A DNA stretch of 64,000 nucleotides, from assembly GCA_047495785.1 (NCBI GenBank), contig JBLDXI010000042.1, forward strand, positions 496,001 through 560,000. Direction: 5' to 3'. A model generated the notes under the pieces. It was not told the DNA's origin, searched no databases, and saw only the letters and a list, made by a program, of their open reading frames with translations. How positions within the stretch are numbered: the stretch's first letter is position 1; each line of letters begins with the position of its first letter. Below, piece by piece: positions 20,277 to 31,220 of the stretch. The translations under genes and the position numbers were made by a program. The DNA comes from Lepidodermella squamata (Eukaryota; Gastrotricha).

Positions 20277-21261
20277 AGAAGAGATCAAAACAAGACGTGA
20301 TTTCAATTGAAAAATCCGTAACCAGCCCACTGTTGAAATTCTTCCCTTGTTTTTTCACACATTGAGCGGTCGACTCAAGAGAATATCGCAGGACTCGGCT
20401 TGGGAATTATATGTTGAAGGTCGGCAACTTGTTTGCAGGACACTTCGGCGCGACCGCATCCGTGACAAACTGAACTGTACTTGAGATTTCTGCGATGTAA
20501 TTTTTGATCGAGCTGATTTCGTCGCCTACTTTCGGCTTGACGGCTGGAGTGCTGATAGGGCTGGTAGGGAGGAATTCCTTGTACACATTGTGCGTGATGA
20601 TGAATGATGAATCAAGTACGAACTACTAACTCGAGGAAGAGCTTCGTTCGACGACTTGCGTGTGGCTATGGGCTACGCTGAGATGGCATTATCTGAGCAA
20701 ATACTCATATAGATTTTCAACCATTTTATTCAGTAATCAACAGTATGGCCCTAAGCCCTCAGCGATTTAGTGATGCTAGATACAGCTGGCCGATTTCTCC
20801 TCGTCACATCCGCCTTGTGAAGCGCCGAATTTCACTGAACTACACTGAAACGCACACTGGTTTTTTCTGAGAGTTTAATCTCCAAATGCCAAGCGTTCCA
20901 AGCGGCGTCTTGCATGAACGCGTGCGAGCGGCTTCCTCTGACTGAACGTCTTCGCGTGGGATAGGATTTTTCACGCAGGTCCAATCGCAAGTCATCCCGC
21001 AGCTCCATACATAATGCCCCGGTGCATTGTGCCGAGTTCGACATGCTTGCCCTTTGGTTATGGTCCCTGCAGCCGTTATATTAACGATAGCAGCCTGAAT
21101 TGCAAAATTAAGGCATTTAGTTGATTCATTATGCGACTATTTAAGCTGTCCTTACCATAGCAGCAATGAGAAGAATAAGCCTCGCCATTTTTTACGGTAA
21201 AATAAAAGAACGTTTTAAATGAAAAGAAGAAATAATTTATGATCTTAGCACGCATCAACAT
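20277..21261. repeat. Partial third direct unit
   Basis: Continues the tandem array for 985 bp and stops at CGCATCAACATT, 73 bp upstream of the gene A start, where the central segment begins. It holds only gene A. Confidence 0.9.
20840..21188 (-). CDS. Small secreted cysteine-rich protein A, copy 3, promoter truncated
   Basis: Exons 21156-21188 and 20840-21094 are intact. The breakpoint at 21261 removes the upstream TAAGTGCTTTTCG motif found before the other A copies, so this copy may be silent or use new upstream sequence. Confidence 0.72.
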
Positions 21262-21402
21262 TATATAAATTTTACGCAAACTCGGATAACGGGAGCTTCG
21301 AAGCCGCCGCGTCCTGGTACGTCTCATGTCGATTGTAACTGGTTCGGTAATTTTCGGTATTTTATGCCGTTGGACAAACATATCTCCGGACTTTTTAATC
21401 CT
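21262..21402. repeat. Central segment, inverted copy of 28614-28740
   Basis: Reverse complement of the stretch at about 28614-28740, with the end of the 28690-28922 MITE included (GCGTCCTGGTACGTCTCAT). It joins the broken third unit to the LINE. Confidence 0.8.
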
Positions 21403-23244
21403 TTAAACAACTGGCATATATGATTACCATTGTCGTAATTTTTTGAATTTTTCTGAATATTTTCTGGCCGTAAGATATGAATTGAGGAATCGCACTCAAA
21501 TGGCAGGTCCATTGCTTTTCTTAACCCGTGTGCTTGAAAATTGAAAAGGCGCAGTTCGGAAGTTTTTGGCAGACAGTACCAGGCTGGAGATCCATGTGTG
21601 AGCACGCTGTCGATGAGGACTCGGCTGAACATGATGCAAAGATCGCTGGGAACAATGCGCCTACAAGCTATTCCTCTGAGGCAGGCAGCTCACGGTTTCG
21701 TCTTCGCAGAGAGACGGTCGAGGTGGCGTTCCCACGACAATTTCGCCGTGATCGTAATTCCTAGGTACTTCACTTCGTTGACTTGAAGGATTCGTTGACC
21801 ACCAATGGAGAGAAGAACCGACGGGGACGAAGCGCCAGTGTGGCCGATTAGAATGCTTTCGCATTTCGCCGGATTAAGTTCGAGACGCCATTTCGCGCAC
21901 CACGCTTCGGTGGATCGGAGGCGGGCTTGTAGTCTTGCAACGCACTGCTCGTAGTGCGGGCCCCATGCCCAGTTTGCGGCGTCGTCTGCGTAGGTCCCGA
22001 CGGCGACCGCTTTTCTCCCGTCGTCAGGGTTTAACTCCGGAGGCTGCATATCCACGCAGTATGAACAGCAGCGGACTCAACGGGCTACCTTGTGGCACAC
22101 CGCAGCCGATTTTTCTTGATTCGCTGAGCTCGTCTCCAACTCGGACCTGAAACGATCGGTCGTCGAGGAAGTTCGCTGTCCATCGCACCAAAGGCTCCGG
22201 GGCTCCAGAATCGATCAGTTTTTGTATAAGCCCTGCGTGCCAGACCGTATCGTAAGGCGGCCTTGAAGTCCAAGAACACAGCCACGAGCTTGCTGTGATG
22301 GGCCATTGCGAGGGCTGCATCGCTAATCAGGCGAAAAAGTGGGTCGACAGCGCCTCGGAGTCTTCGAAATCCATACTGATGCTCGGGTAGCAGGCTCTGA
22401 GCTTCCAGGAAATTTTGTAGCATCATGGCTACCAGTGACTCTAGTAGCTTCGCGAAGGCTGGCAACAGTGACACCGGGCGGTATGATTCCGGAAGCCTGC
22501 TATCCTTTCCCTCCTTCAGGATCGGCACGACGATCGCCAGTTTCCATTCTGCCGGTATATAGCCTGTAGCAAGGCACAATTCAAACGCGTACTTCAGGTG
22601 ACTACGGAGTCCTGGACCGCCATTTTTTATGACAGCGTTGAGAATATTGTCGTTACCAGGCGCTTTGTTTTTAAGCCGACGAATGAACAGCCTCATTAAG
22701 AAGCGGGAAAATTTTATTGGTAGCACTTCAGGGATTCTTTCCAGTGGTTTTATTGACGAGTTAGATGCAACCGCACTCTCTACCTGCTGCCAGAACGCAG
22801 TGTCCTCTGAGCGCTTTGAAGAGGCTGGTGCTCCACTTACAACTTTGCTGAAGATTGCCGCGATCAGTTGTGGCTAGTGGTTACAAGCCCCGTCTTTTGA
22901 TCAACCAGGGTACCAAGTCGTTTGCTGCGTTTGAGGCGATTAAACCTAGCAGCAAACATTCGCCACGCCTCTTGACTTTGCTGCTGTTCTTCTCGAAACC
23001 GTTTAGCCATCAGCTTGAGATTTCGTTCACATTCGCGAGCCTCTTCCTGTCCAATGAGCTTTTTGATATCGCGGTTCAAGCGATTCACCTCTCTTTTCAC
23101 TTCGGGCGCATTTGTTTCAGCATATAAACGTTGTAGCTGATTTCGCTGATCCAGAAGATCTCCTATCTCCTTGTTCATGTTGAAGGTCGGCAACTTGTTT
23201 GCAGGACACTTCGGCGCGACCGCCAGCCTGGTACTGTCTGCCAA
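21403..23244 (-). mobile_element. Jockey-like LINE fragment at the centre of the inverted repeat
   Basis: On the minus strand a non-LTR ORF2 can be followed through several frames. An endonuclease/RT linker (NKEIGDLLDQRNQLQRLY) spans 23244-22864. RT fingers and palm (KNKAPGNDNI, ESYRPVSLLPAFAKLLE, EHQYGFRRLRG) span 22726-22085, followed by DTVWHAGLIQKL and CGVPQGSPLSPLLF (22320-22024). The YADD box lies at about 21990, followed by LNPAKCESILIGH and EVKYLGITI. A C-terminal region (VLTHGSPAWYCLPKTSELRL) spans 21632-21324. At least three frameshifts and loss of the endonuclease make it dead. The last 185 bp (21403-21587) are repeated inverted at 23223-23407. Confidence 0.85.
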
Positions 23245-23407
23245 AAACTTCCGAACTGCGCCTTTTCAATTTTCAAGCACACGGGTTAAGAAAAGCAATG
23301 GACCTGCCATTTGAGTGCGATTCCTCAATTCATATCTTACGGCCAGAAAATATTCAGAAAAATTCAAAAAATTACGACAATGGTAATCATATATGCCAGT
23401 TGTTTAA
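23223..23407 (+). repeat. Inverted copy of the LINE 3' segment
   Basis: Reverse complement of 21403-21587 (same CCAGCCTGGTACTGTCTGCC edge), fused directly to LINE sequence on its left and to the inverted gene unit on its right at GTTTAA/GTGCTTTTCG. Confidence 0.85.
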
Positions 23408-23493
23408 GTGCTTTTCGAAAATGTTGATGCGTGCTAAGATCATAAATTATTTCTTCTTTTCATTTAAAACGTTCTTTTATTTTACCGTAAAAA

Positions 23494-23842
23494 ATGGCGA
23501 GGCTTATTCTTCTCATTGCTGCTATGGTAAGGACAGCTTAAATAGTCGCATAATGAATCAACTAAATGCCTTAATTTTGCAATTCAGGCTGCTATCGTTA
23601 ATATAACGGCTGCAGGGACCATAACCAAAGGGCAAGCATGTCGAACTCGGCACAATGCACCGGGGCATTATGTATGGAGCTGCGGGATGACTTGCGATTG
23701 GACCTGCGTGAAAAATCCTATCCCACGCGAAGACGTTCAGTCAGAGGAAGCCGCTCGCACGCGTTCATGCAAGACGCCGCTTGGAACGCTTGGCATTTGG
23801 AGATTAAACTCTCAGAAAAAACCAGTGTGCGTTTCAGTGTAG
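23494..23842 (+). CDS. Small secreted cysteine-rich protein A, copy 4 (inverted)
   Basis: Exons 23494-23526 and 23588-23842, coding identical to the direct copies. It keeps GTGCTTTTCGAAAATG upstream, but everything beyond the breakpoint at 23408 is LINE-derived. Confidence 0.74.
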
Positions 23843-24836
23843 TTCAGTGAAATTCGGCGCTTCACAAGGCGGATGTGACGAGGAGAAATCGGCCAGCTGT
23901 ATCTAGCATCACTAAATCGCTGAGGGCTTAGGGCCATACTGTTGATTACTGAATAAAATGGTTGAAAATCTATATGAGTATTTGCTCAGATAATGCCATC
24001 TCAGCGTAGCCCATAGCCACACGCAAGTCGTCGAACGAAGCTCTTCCTCGAGTTAGTAGTTCGTACTTGATTCATCATTCATCATCACGCACAATGTGTA
24101 CAAGGAATTCCTCCCTACCAGCCCTATCAGCACTCCAGCCGTCAAGCCGAAAGTAGGCGACGAAATCAGCTCGATCAAAAATTACATCGCAGAAATCTCA
24201 AGTACAGTTCAGTTTGTCACGGATGCGGTCGCGCCGAAGTGTCCTGCAAACAAGTTGCCGACCTTCAACATATAATTCCCAAGCCGAGTCCTGCGATATT
24301 CTCTTGAGTCGACCGCTCAATGTGTGAAAAAACAAGGGAAGAATTTCAACAGTGGGCTGGTTACGGATTTTTCAATTGAAATCACGTCTTGTTTTGATCT
24401 CTTCTTCTGTAAACTTTGTTCATTTACTCACGAGACCAGCTTTGGTGTGGCTTTCTTGCGGCCTTAGCTACAAATCGATATTGAAGAAAAAACACGTTTT
24501 AACTCATGACAGCTGTTCAAAATGCGGCAACCGGCAACAGTCTTCAAGTCTTACACGCTAATTGCTTTTCACATTCACAATTTCCATTGATGAAATTTCC
24601 CACTTCCCACAACCATCACTGTTTATTTATAATTTTTATGACAATAATTTATATAATTTTTACCATTGACAAATGATTGACATAACGACATTGAATGAGC
24701 GGTTAATTGATGATACAATGAGATAATGAGATAATGCTAGACATGAAGTGCTCGCGTGTTGTGCATTATGATTTCTTGTTGCTGAGCGTCGAATCAAAAA
24801 GCCAAGGTTACCAAAGTTACACTGTACTCATTCATG

Positions 24837-25228
24837 TTAATCCAGCTTGTAATAGGTGAGCATGTTATTGTCGACTAAACTCTGATACACACTCTTGGAG
24901 ATCTTGAAATCCGTGTTGCAAGAAGACATTTTTAAGCAGACGGCCAAAGGTGTGCCGCGGCCCGGGGAATACAGGTATCTGAATGCTATACAGCTTGGAT
25001 TGTTCGTGCATTCTTCCGCACACCGTTCCCAGGGTTTCAAATAGCGCAAATCTCTGCTCTTGGACAAAACCGTGCAATCGCCTATGCCTTTGTCGTACCG
25101 CGTTGCACAAACTGCGCAAGGGAGAGGTTTATAATCAGAGTATGATATTAAGCCAAAGTAATAGATATCTTACCGAGATGAGCAAGCGCCACGGTCAACA
25201 CAACAGCGAGTGAAATGCGGCTTGACAT
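24837..25228 (-). CDS. Secreted PAN/apple-domain protein D, copy 3 (inverted)
   Basis: Exons 25174-25228 and 24837-25111, frame and splice sites intact, protein as at 14951. Confidence 0.8.
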
Positions 25229-25669
25229 GTTTTAGGAGCTGATAAAATTCAAATTGATATTTGATGTTATACAAATGGAGAAGAATTTGTCGACTGAATG
25301 CGAGGCCTCTGAGCTTCTCAATAGCTAATCCTTTAAACAGCTGCTAAGAGCTACCCCGGGGCTATGAGCACGCAATTTATTCTTCTTCGTAGGTACTGGC
25401 TCGGTGCGAAATGCCAATTTCATATTACTTTTGACGAAATAAACAGCCTAGTACATGAAGACCATTCATCATAATGCTACTAGGCGCTGTTCGGCGGTAG
25501 CAAACAAAGCCAGAGAGGATCGGTAAAAAAAATAATAGCTCTAAGTCGCCGTCGGTATTTCAGCTGCAGTGCTTATTTTGCGCAGAAAGATCGGATAGGC
25601 ATCACTTTACCCTATTCACAAGTCAAATTTTACTTCATTTTGAAACACCCAAAATCATCAGCTCGAAAA

Positions 25670-26428
25670 ATGTTTTCTGCACACCTATTGCTGGCCAGTA
25701 TCGTCTCGAGCGTAAGCGTGGCTAACTGCAGGGAACGCCTATTGAAACATGGCGATTGTGAGTTTGAGTTGAATTTATAGGTGGCTGAGCATTTTCCTAT
25801 TTCAATAATTCTGTTTCCAAGTGACATGTGTACAATACAACACGGGAATGCAAGCTTCTGGCGGGGGCAATACGGCTTACTTTGACCGCCTCAATGTCGC
25901 CTGTCCTAATGGGCGAGTGCTCGCAAGATTCTTCCTTTGGCTGCCCTATCACTTGGAATTCAAGCACGATATCGAGTACTGGTGCTGCAACGCTCCCGTA
26001 TCGACATGCCAGGAGCGACGAACGGAGTATAGCGGCATTGAGAATGGACACGCTTACTACTTGGACAGGCAGAATGTTGCCTGCAAGGCAGATGAGTTCC
26101 TTAAGGAATATCAGTTGGAGACAAGCGATCTCAAGGACAAAGTTCGCTATCGCTACGTCTGCTGCGCTGTAAGTTTTATCCGGGTGAAAACTGCCGACAT
26201 ATTAAAATCTCCTCATAGGCAAATGGAGGAGTCACCAACACCAGGGCTATTAAAAACGCGTATACGGCCGATGGTTCAAGCGATGGCAACCTCGGCCAGT
26301 CGTGTTATCTAGACCGTCAAGACGTTTTCTGCCCAGCCGGCTCACTGATGCAGCAGTTCCATCTGGGGCGAAAGCTCGGAGGTGGCTATTACAGCTACGA
26401 TTACACATGTAGCGCCATCAAAAAGTGA
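25670..26428 (+). CDS. Secreted triple-repeat protein C, copy 3 (inverted)
   Basis: Exons 25670-25757, 25822-26168 and 26219-26428. The third repeat reads GQSCYLDRQDVFC instead of GQTYYLDRQ, so this copy gains a cysteine through two nearby substitutions. That could change disulfide pairing. Confidence 0.73.
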
Positions 26429-26933
26429 CCCAATGAGCGACATTTGATGAATGATGAGAAGAGTATTTGAAAGCTGTTTCGAGTGTGGATGCTAAATCAA
26501 TGTTACAATACCTTGAAGAAATGAGTAAAATAAAATGTTAGGCAAATCGTTTTTCTTGCATATTCAAGAGCCTGTAACAACAGATGAAGATGTCGAACCT
26601 TACCGCAGTGACTTTCATAAAGTTCATGTTTCCTGGAAAACAAATGATTTGCTTTGAAAAAAATCTTCAACTGCATCAATTATAATTCTCATGAAAAGTA
26701 ACATTTTATGACCATCCTCATGTTACGGCCATCCGTTCTAATTACTCAAGATGCTTTTAAACTTGAAACTTAGAGATGAGGCATATTTTTGACCTCAGCC
26801 GACCAGCCTATTTGAGGCCTACGTTAGCGTAGCGCGTTTGGTAGATGCGTGAATGAGTGTTTATTCAGCCGTTAGAGGACGCTAAGTGCTTAGCGAAATT
26901 GTTTTCGTAAATTTCTTATCAAATCCTAATCTG

Positions 26934-27206
26934 ATGGCAAAGTTGGTTCTATTTATTGCTGTTTGTGTAAGGTTTAAATGGATTATATTCAAGCTATATT
27001 ATCTGTGGATCCCTCAATGCTAACAGGTCTCTGTAGACTGCGTTGCTGGCTTTCGCAATGGAGCGCCTTGCAACGGCCAAGGTGCGGCTCCGGGAGTTTG
27101 GAATCTAAGCCCTTACACTGGCAGGTGGTCCTGTGAAAGCATTTACTGCCGCGAGGAACAAGTCCCGGTGGTTGACGGTTGGTGTGTGGAGATTGAACTC
27201 AAATAA
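26934..27206 (+). CDS. Small secreted cysteine-rich protein B, copy 3 (inverted)
   Basis: Exons 26934-26966 and 27027-27206. Upstream TAAGTGCTTAGCGAAATTG and downstream ACTGAATAAAAA are preserved. Confidence 0.72.
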
Positions 27207-27996
27207 AAAGCTGGAGTGCGTGCACAAAACCCGATGAGTTCACGGAAATTCGTGAGGCGGATGCGTTGTGAAGAGATCGGAAAGCTGTGAATGCAGTTAG
27301 TAACTGAATAAAAAATTGATATGCACGTTTGCCCTTGATTATCAGCCAAAAAATTGCTGATTAACTTGCCATGAAGTATGCCGTGGTGCCAAAGGGCAGG
27401 AGAGAAAATCGAAGCATTGAAATGCTGCTTGTTGTTGCGAGAGAAATATAGAAGCAGTGTGAAAGGTACAGGATAGATATTGGTCTATTCCGTTCCCATC
27501 GTTACAACCCCGGGCAGCGGTTCGAGAATAAAAGGGAAATTACGAGTCAAATAAATTTGTATTTTCAATGATGGGAAGAGTCTGCAACTTTTTCGATTGC
27601 GTTTCATTCCGATTTCAGTCTTTCCTCCATCTGTGACATCATGGATGGCAGTTTCACACTGACTCGCAATCGCCGACTTGCTTTCAAGTTTCAAGTCGTA
27701 GCTATATTTTCTGTTAATTTTCACGGAATACAATGAACAAAATCCATCAGTTGGGTTTGGATCTGCTGTCTCGTCCGATACATTTTCAGCGTTAATTTAT
27801 TCGACCTAGCTCCCACTAGGAACCCGTAGGAACTAGGAACGAAGATCGAGTGCGCCTTACGCCGTTATTTTACTTAACAAATGTTTGTTTTCCGGCATAT
27901 GGCTAGTTAAGTGCTTTTCGAAAATGTTGATGCGTGCTAAGATCATACATTATTTCTTCTTTTCATTTAAAACGTTCTTTTATTTTACCGTAAAAA

Positions 27997-28345
27997 ATGG
28001 CGAGGCTTATTCTTCTCATTGCTGCTATGGTAAGGACAGCTTAAATAGTCGCATAATGAATCAACTAAATGCCTTAATTTTGCAATTCAGGCTGCTATCG
28101 TTAATATAACGGCTGCAGGGACCATAACCAAAGGGCAAGCATGTCGAACTCGGCACAATGCACCGGGGCATTATGTATGGAGCTGCGGGATGACTTGCGA
28201 TTGGACCTGCGTGAAAAATCCTATCCCACGCGAAGACGTTCAGTCAGAGGAAGCCGCTCGCACGCGTTCATGCAAGACGCCGCTTGGAACGCTTGGCATT
28301 TGGAGATTAAACTCTCAGAAAAAACCAGTGTGCGTTTCAGTGTAG
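27997..28345 (+). CDS. Small secreted cysteine-rich protein A, copy 5 (inverted)
   Basis: Exons 27997-28029 and 28091-28345. The coding part matches the others. A single upstream change (ATCATACATTA against ATCATAAATTA, near 27948) marks this copy. Confidence 0.75.
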
Positions 28346-28500
28346 TTCAGTGAAATTCGGCGCTTCACAAGGCGGATGTGACGAGGAGAAATCGGCCAGC
28401 TGTATCTAGCATCACTAAATCGCTGAGGGCTTAGGGCCATACTGTTGATTACTGAATAAAATGGTTGAAAATCTATATGAGTATTTGCTCAGATAATGCC

Positions 28501-28689
28501 ACTTAAGGGTTCAGAAAGTCTAAAATGAGAGATCAATTCATATCTGACGGCCAGAAAATATTCAGAAAAATTCAAAAAATTACGACAATGGTAATCATAT
28601 ATGCCAGTTGTTTAAAGGATTAAAAAGTCCGGAGATATGTTTGTCCAACGGCATAAAATACCGAAAATTACCGAACCAGTTACAATCGA
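28501..28689. repeat. Junction segment right of the inverted units
   Basis: After a short unique stretch, 28537-28689 repeats sequence found at 23330-23407 and (inverted) at about 21310-21480: LINE 3' sequence plus flank. It connects the unit to the outer arm. Confidence 0.75.
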
Positions 28690-28922
28690 CATGAGACGTA
28701 CCAGGACGCGGCGGCTTCGAAGCTTTTGCAGGCTAGTGCAAAAAGCTGATCTTTGCGTAAATAAGTGCTTTCGTGAATGAGATTTTTTGCTGGTCGCATA
28801 AGAAAAATAACGATCGCTGCAAATGAGGTTATTTTCAGCCACAATAACCTTTTGACCTTATTAAAAAATAACACAGAAATCAGGCATTTAAATCGATGCG
28901 CTGCGTCCTGGTACGTCTCATG
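28690..28922. mobile_element. MITE with 20-bp terminal inverted repeats
   Basis: Perfect inverted ends CATGAGACGTACCAGGACGC at 28690-28709 and 28903-28922, 233 bp in all, non-coding inside. Target duplication is unclear. Single ends of the same element occur near 10978 and 21312. Confidence 0.75.
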
Positions 28923-28964
28923 ACCATCGAGAATTTCCGGGTTTTCTCTACTGAATTCATTGTT

Positions 28965-29040
28965 TTAACACATTGGCTGCCAATTACACACATGTGTGTA
29001 TTTCATGTATGTGGTGCTCGGATTACACACATGTGTGTAT
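28965..29040 (+). mobile_element. piggyBac terminus with TTAA target, right copy
   Basis: TTAA followed by CACATTGGCTGCCAA and two copies of ATTACACACATGTGTGTAT, matching the left relic at 10885-10934 in mirror orientation. The transposase at 33355-34758 is probably part of the same element, with other sequence inserted between. Confidence 0.65.
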
Positions 29041-29617
29041 CAGCGCTCATCTTCATTATTACGTAGCCTAAGATGATAGTATTTGAGGTTTAAGGCAATT
29101 CTTGGGCGTAGAACTCAATTTTGTCGACAGATTTCAGCTACCGATAATCGTTATCGATTCAATCAGTGATTGATTGGTTATCGATCGATTATCGAATTTT
29201 AATAAAAAATCTGACTCGACAGAATTGTTCCTCGCTATTTAATTACTAAAGAACCTAGTTCAATGTGACCAGTTAACGGATTTATTTCCTTTGTAAAATT
29301 CGCGTAAAAGAGTGCGACAACAATTATTTTTTTCAGAAACAGTTATTCAATTATTTTTTTGATGCTCTAAAGCACATTTGTCACACAAAGAAATCATGCA
29401 AATTGGCAACAGTAGCGCCGGGGGGAACCGGAACAAGTCATATGGAAAAGACCTGAATGTAGAAGAAACTAGTGGAAATACGGTGATTACGGGAAAAATT
29501 GCCCACGGTTGGAGAATTTTATTTACGAAGTAATTGAGTAGCTATTATAGAAATAAAATGAACAAGTCATTAAAACGAGGATTTGTTACTGTTACTGTTA
29601 CTGTTACTGTTACTGTG
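29041..29617. repeat. Non-coding, with TTACTG microsatellite
   Basis: No gene seen. TTACTG is repeated about five times at 29586-29616, ending 2 bp before the downstream gene's stop region. Confidence 0.6.
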
Positions 29618-30989
29618 TTACTGGCGAATAAGTTTCAGCCAATCTGGTTGATTGATTAGTTTATCCGACGCAAGTTTGATCTTCGTGTAACGTGGATCCA
29701 TCGACACACTTTTCCCGGCGAACGGTGAGAGAATGCAATTTTTAATCAACAATTGTTTCCCTTTTTTCCAGTTCTTGTAATCAGCAAGTTCTCGCCAGGC
29801 CGTCGCCATTATGCTTCTTTTTCCATCACCAAGATAAATCTTTCTTCGCTCCTAGTAGAAGAAATGTAAAGGCAGAATAAAAGGAAGGAAAGAATTTTAC
29901 GTAATCTCCTTTTTGCCCTTCCTTTTGTGCGATGGTCGAAAACACGTAGGCGCGCAAATTGATTGATTTCTTATCAATTTTAAGCTTTGCCAGGTCGGAA
30001 ACGTCATAATACTTGTCTTCCTTTTTAGCTGAAATTTCAAGTGGGACACCTTGACAGTTCGGCAAGCAAAGGTGTGTGATTTGATTTTTATTATTGATTT
30101 TGATCTTCATAGGCCTTGATCTTGTGGATGGCTCTACTTCAGCGTTGGATATCTTATAACTGCACTTGATGTTGATTTTTTTTGATACTTTCTTCCCAAA
30201 ATTCAATCGGCAATCCGTCTTCCCGTCATTGAAATACACCGAGCATGAGCTGCCACTCCTAAATAATAAGCCTTAAAAAAGAGTATTGCAAGAATAGAAA
30301 ATACTTTTGAATGAGTTTCTTGGCGACTGCCTCAACATTCCATTTTTCGAGTCCGTCATACAAATCGGTGAACAACAACTTTTTCCTTGATTCCTTTTTC
30401 ATCGATTTCTTGTAATCGTAACTCTTCGACTTCTTAAAGGAATGACAATAAAATTGGGATATAACACATCTTACTGAAGCAATACCTTATCACCCGATGC
30501 TACTTTTCGACCTTCCTTACTGTCGGTTACGAGTTTTCCTTCATAAACGTCGTTTGACTCACTACCTCCATCAGAGCAAGAATCGGAGTTTTCGGAAGAA
30601 CTACAGTTGGACGATTGGACGTCGTCGTCAGAATCCTTTTCCGCGGCAATATCTTGGCGATTTTCGGACTGTTCACTTTCTGCATCGGACTCGTCGGTTT
30701 CTTGTTCACTGTTCACTTCAGATTCGGCAGGCGTGTCTTCCTCCTCGTCAACATTCAATTGATTCGCTTCGGAATGTTGAATCTCGTCTTCATCAGACTC
30801 GTCGGTTTCCTTTTCACTGTTCACCTTAGATTCGACAGATTTGGCTGTTTTCTCCTCAGCTTCCTCGCGAACTTGTTCCAACTTTCGCGGTTTCTTCCCT
30901 CGCGTCGGCTTGAAGGATGCTAAGCCTTCGAACAGGTACTGATCCGTCGGCTGCTTTAATGTACCCCTCGTTTTCATAGAGATACTCAA
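29618..30989 (-). CDS. Acidic / RPA-like OB-fold protein, C-terminal four exons
   Basis: Four exons splice in phase. 30989 to about 30480 encodes an acidic Ser/Glu-rich stretch (SEVNSEQETDESD) ending GDK. 30311-30436 encodes KSKSYDYKKSMKKESRKK...EKWNVEAVAKKL. About 29894-30256 and 29618-29853 encode an OB-fold-like domain (SINLRAYVFSTIAQKEGQKG; RRKIYLGDGKRSIMATAWRE; KKGKQLLIKNCILSPFAGK) with the strand order of RPA single-stranded-DNA-binding domains. Splice sites and frames are clean here, unlike the helicase-like part upstream. The ATG at 30989 is inside an exon, so the true N-terminus may come from 31200-32897. Such OB folds accompany Helitron-type proteins, so an origin from a mobile element is possible. 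Confidence 0.55.
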
Positions 30990-31220
30990 TGTAAAATGCT
31001 CTAATGAGGAGTTAGAAATAAGTTACGTTGAAAACTGATTCGAGTAGACCATAACGTTACGCTTTGTAGACAACGCAAATATCGTCTCGACAACCAACAT
31101 CAAGAACTTATGAAGTTCTATATGACGAAAATTGAAAAACGCATTCCCGATTAAGATATTACTCTTAAAAAATTCCTTTAAAGGACGAGCGAAACTGCAC
31201 CTAACCTTTCACCTTGCCCT

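Larger units (their letters stand above)
23408..28500. repeat. Inverted units (about 1.13 copies)
   Basis: Reverse-complement orientation of the 4,503-bp unit. Positions pair with copy 1 by a coordinate sum of 40179, and also with copy 2 by 44682. It starts 86 bp upstream of gene A and ends inside the LINE-derived part of the unit at CAGATAATGCC. It carries A, D, C, B and A again. Confidence 0.92.

Noticed and set aside
23177-23223. 47 bp shared by the central LINE and the gene unit, first taken as a unit fragment
   Set aside because: Both stretches are ordinary coding sequence of the same LINE (VAPKCPANKLPTFN), so no extra rearrangement is needed.
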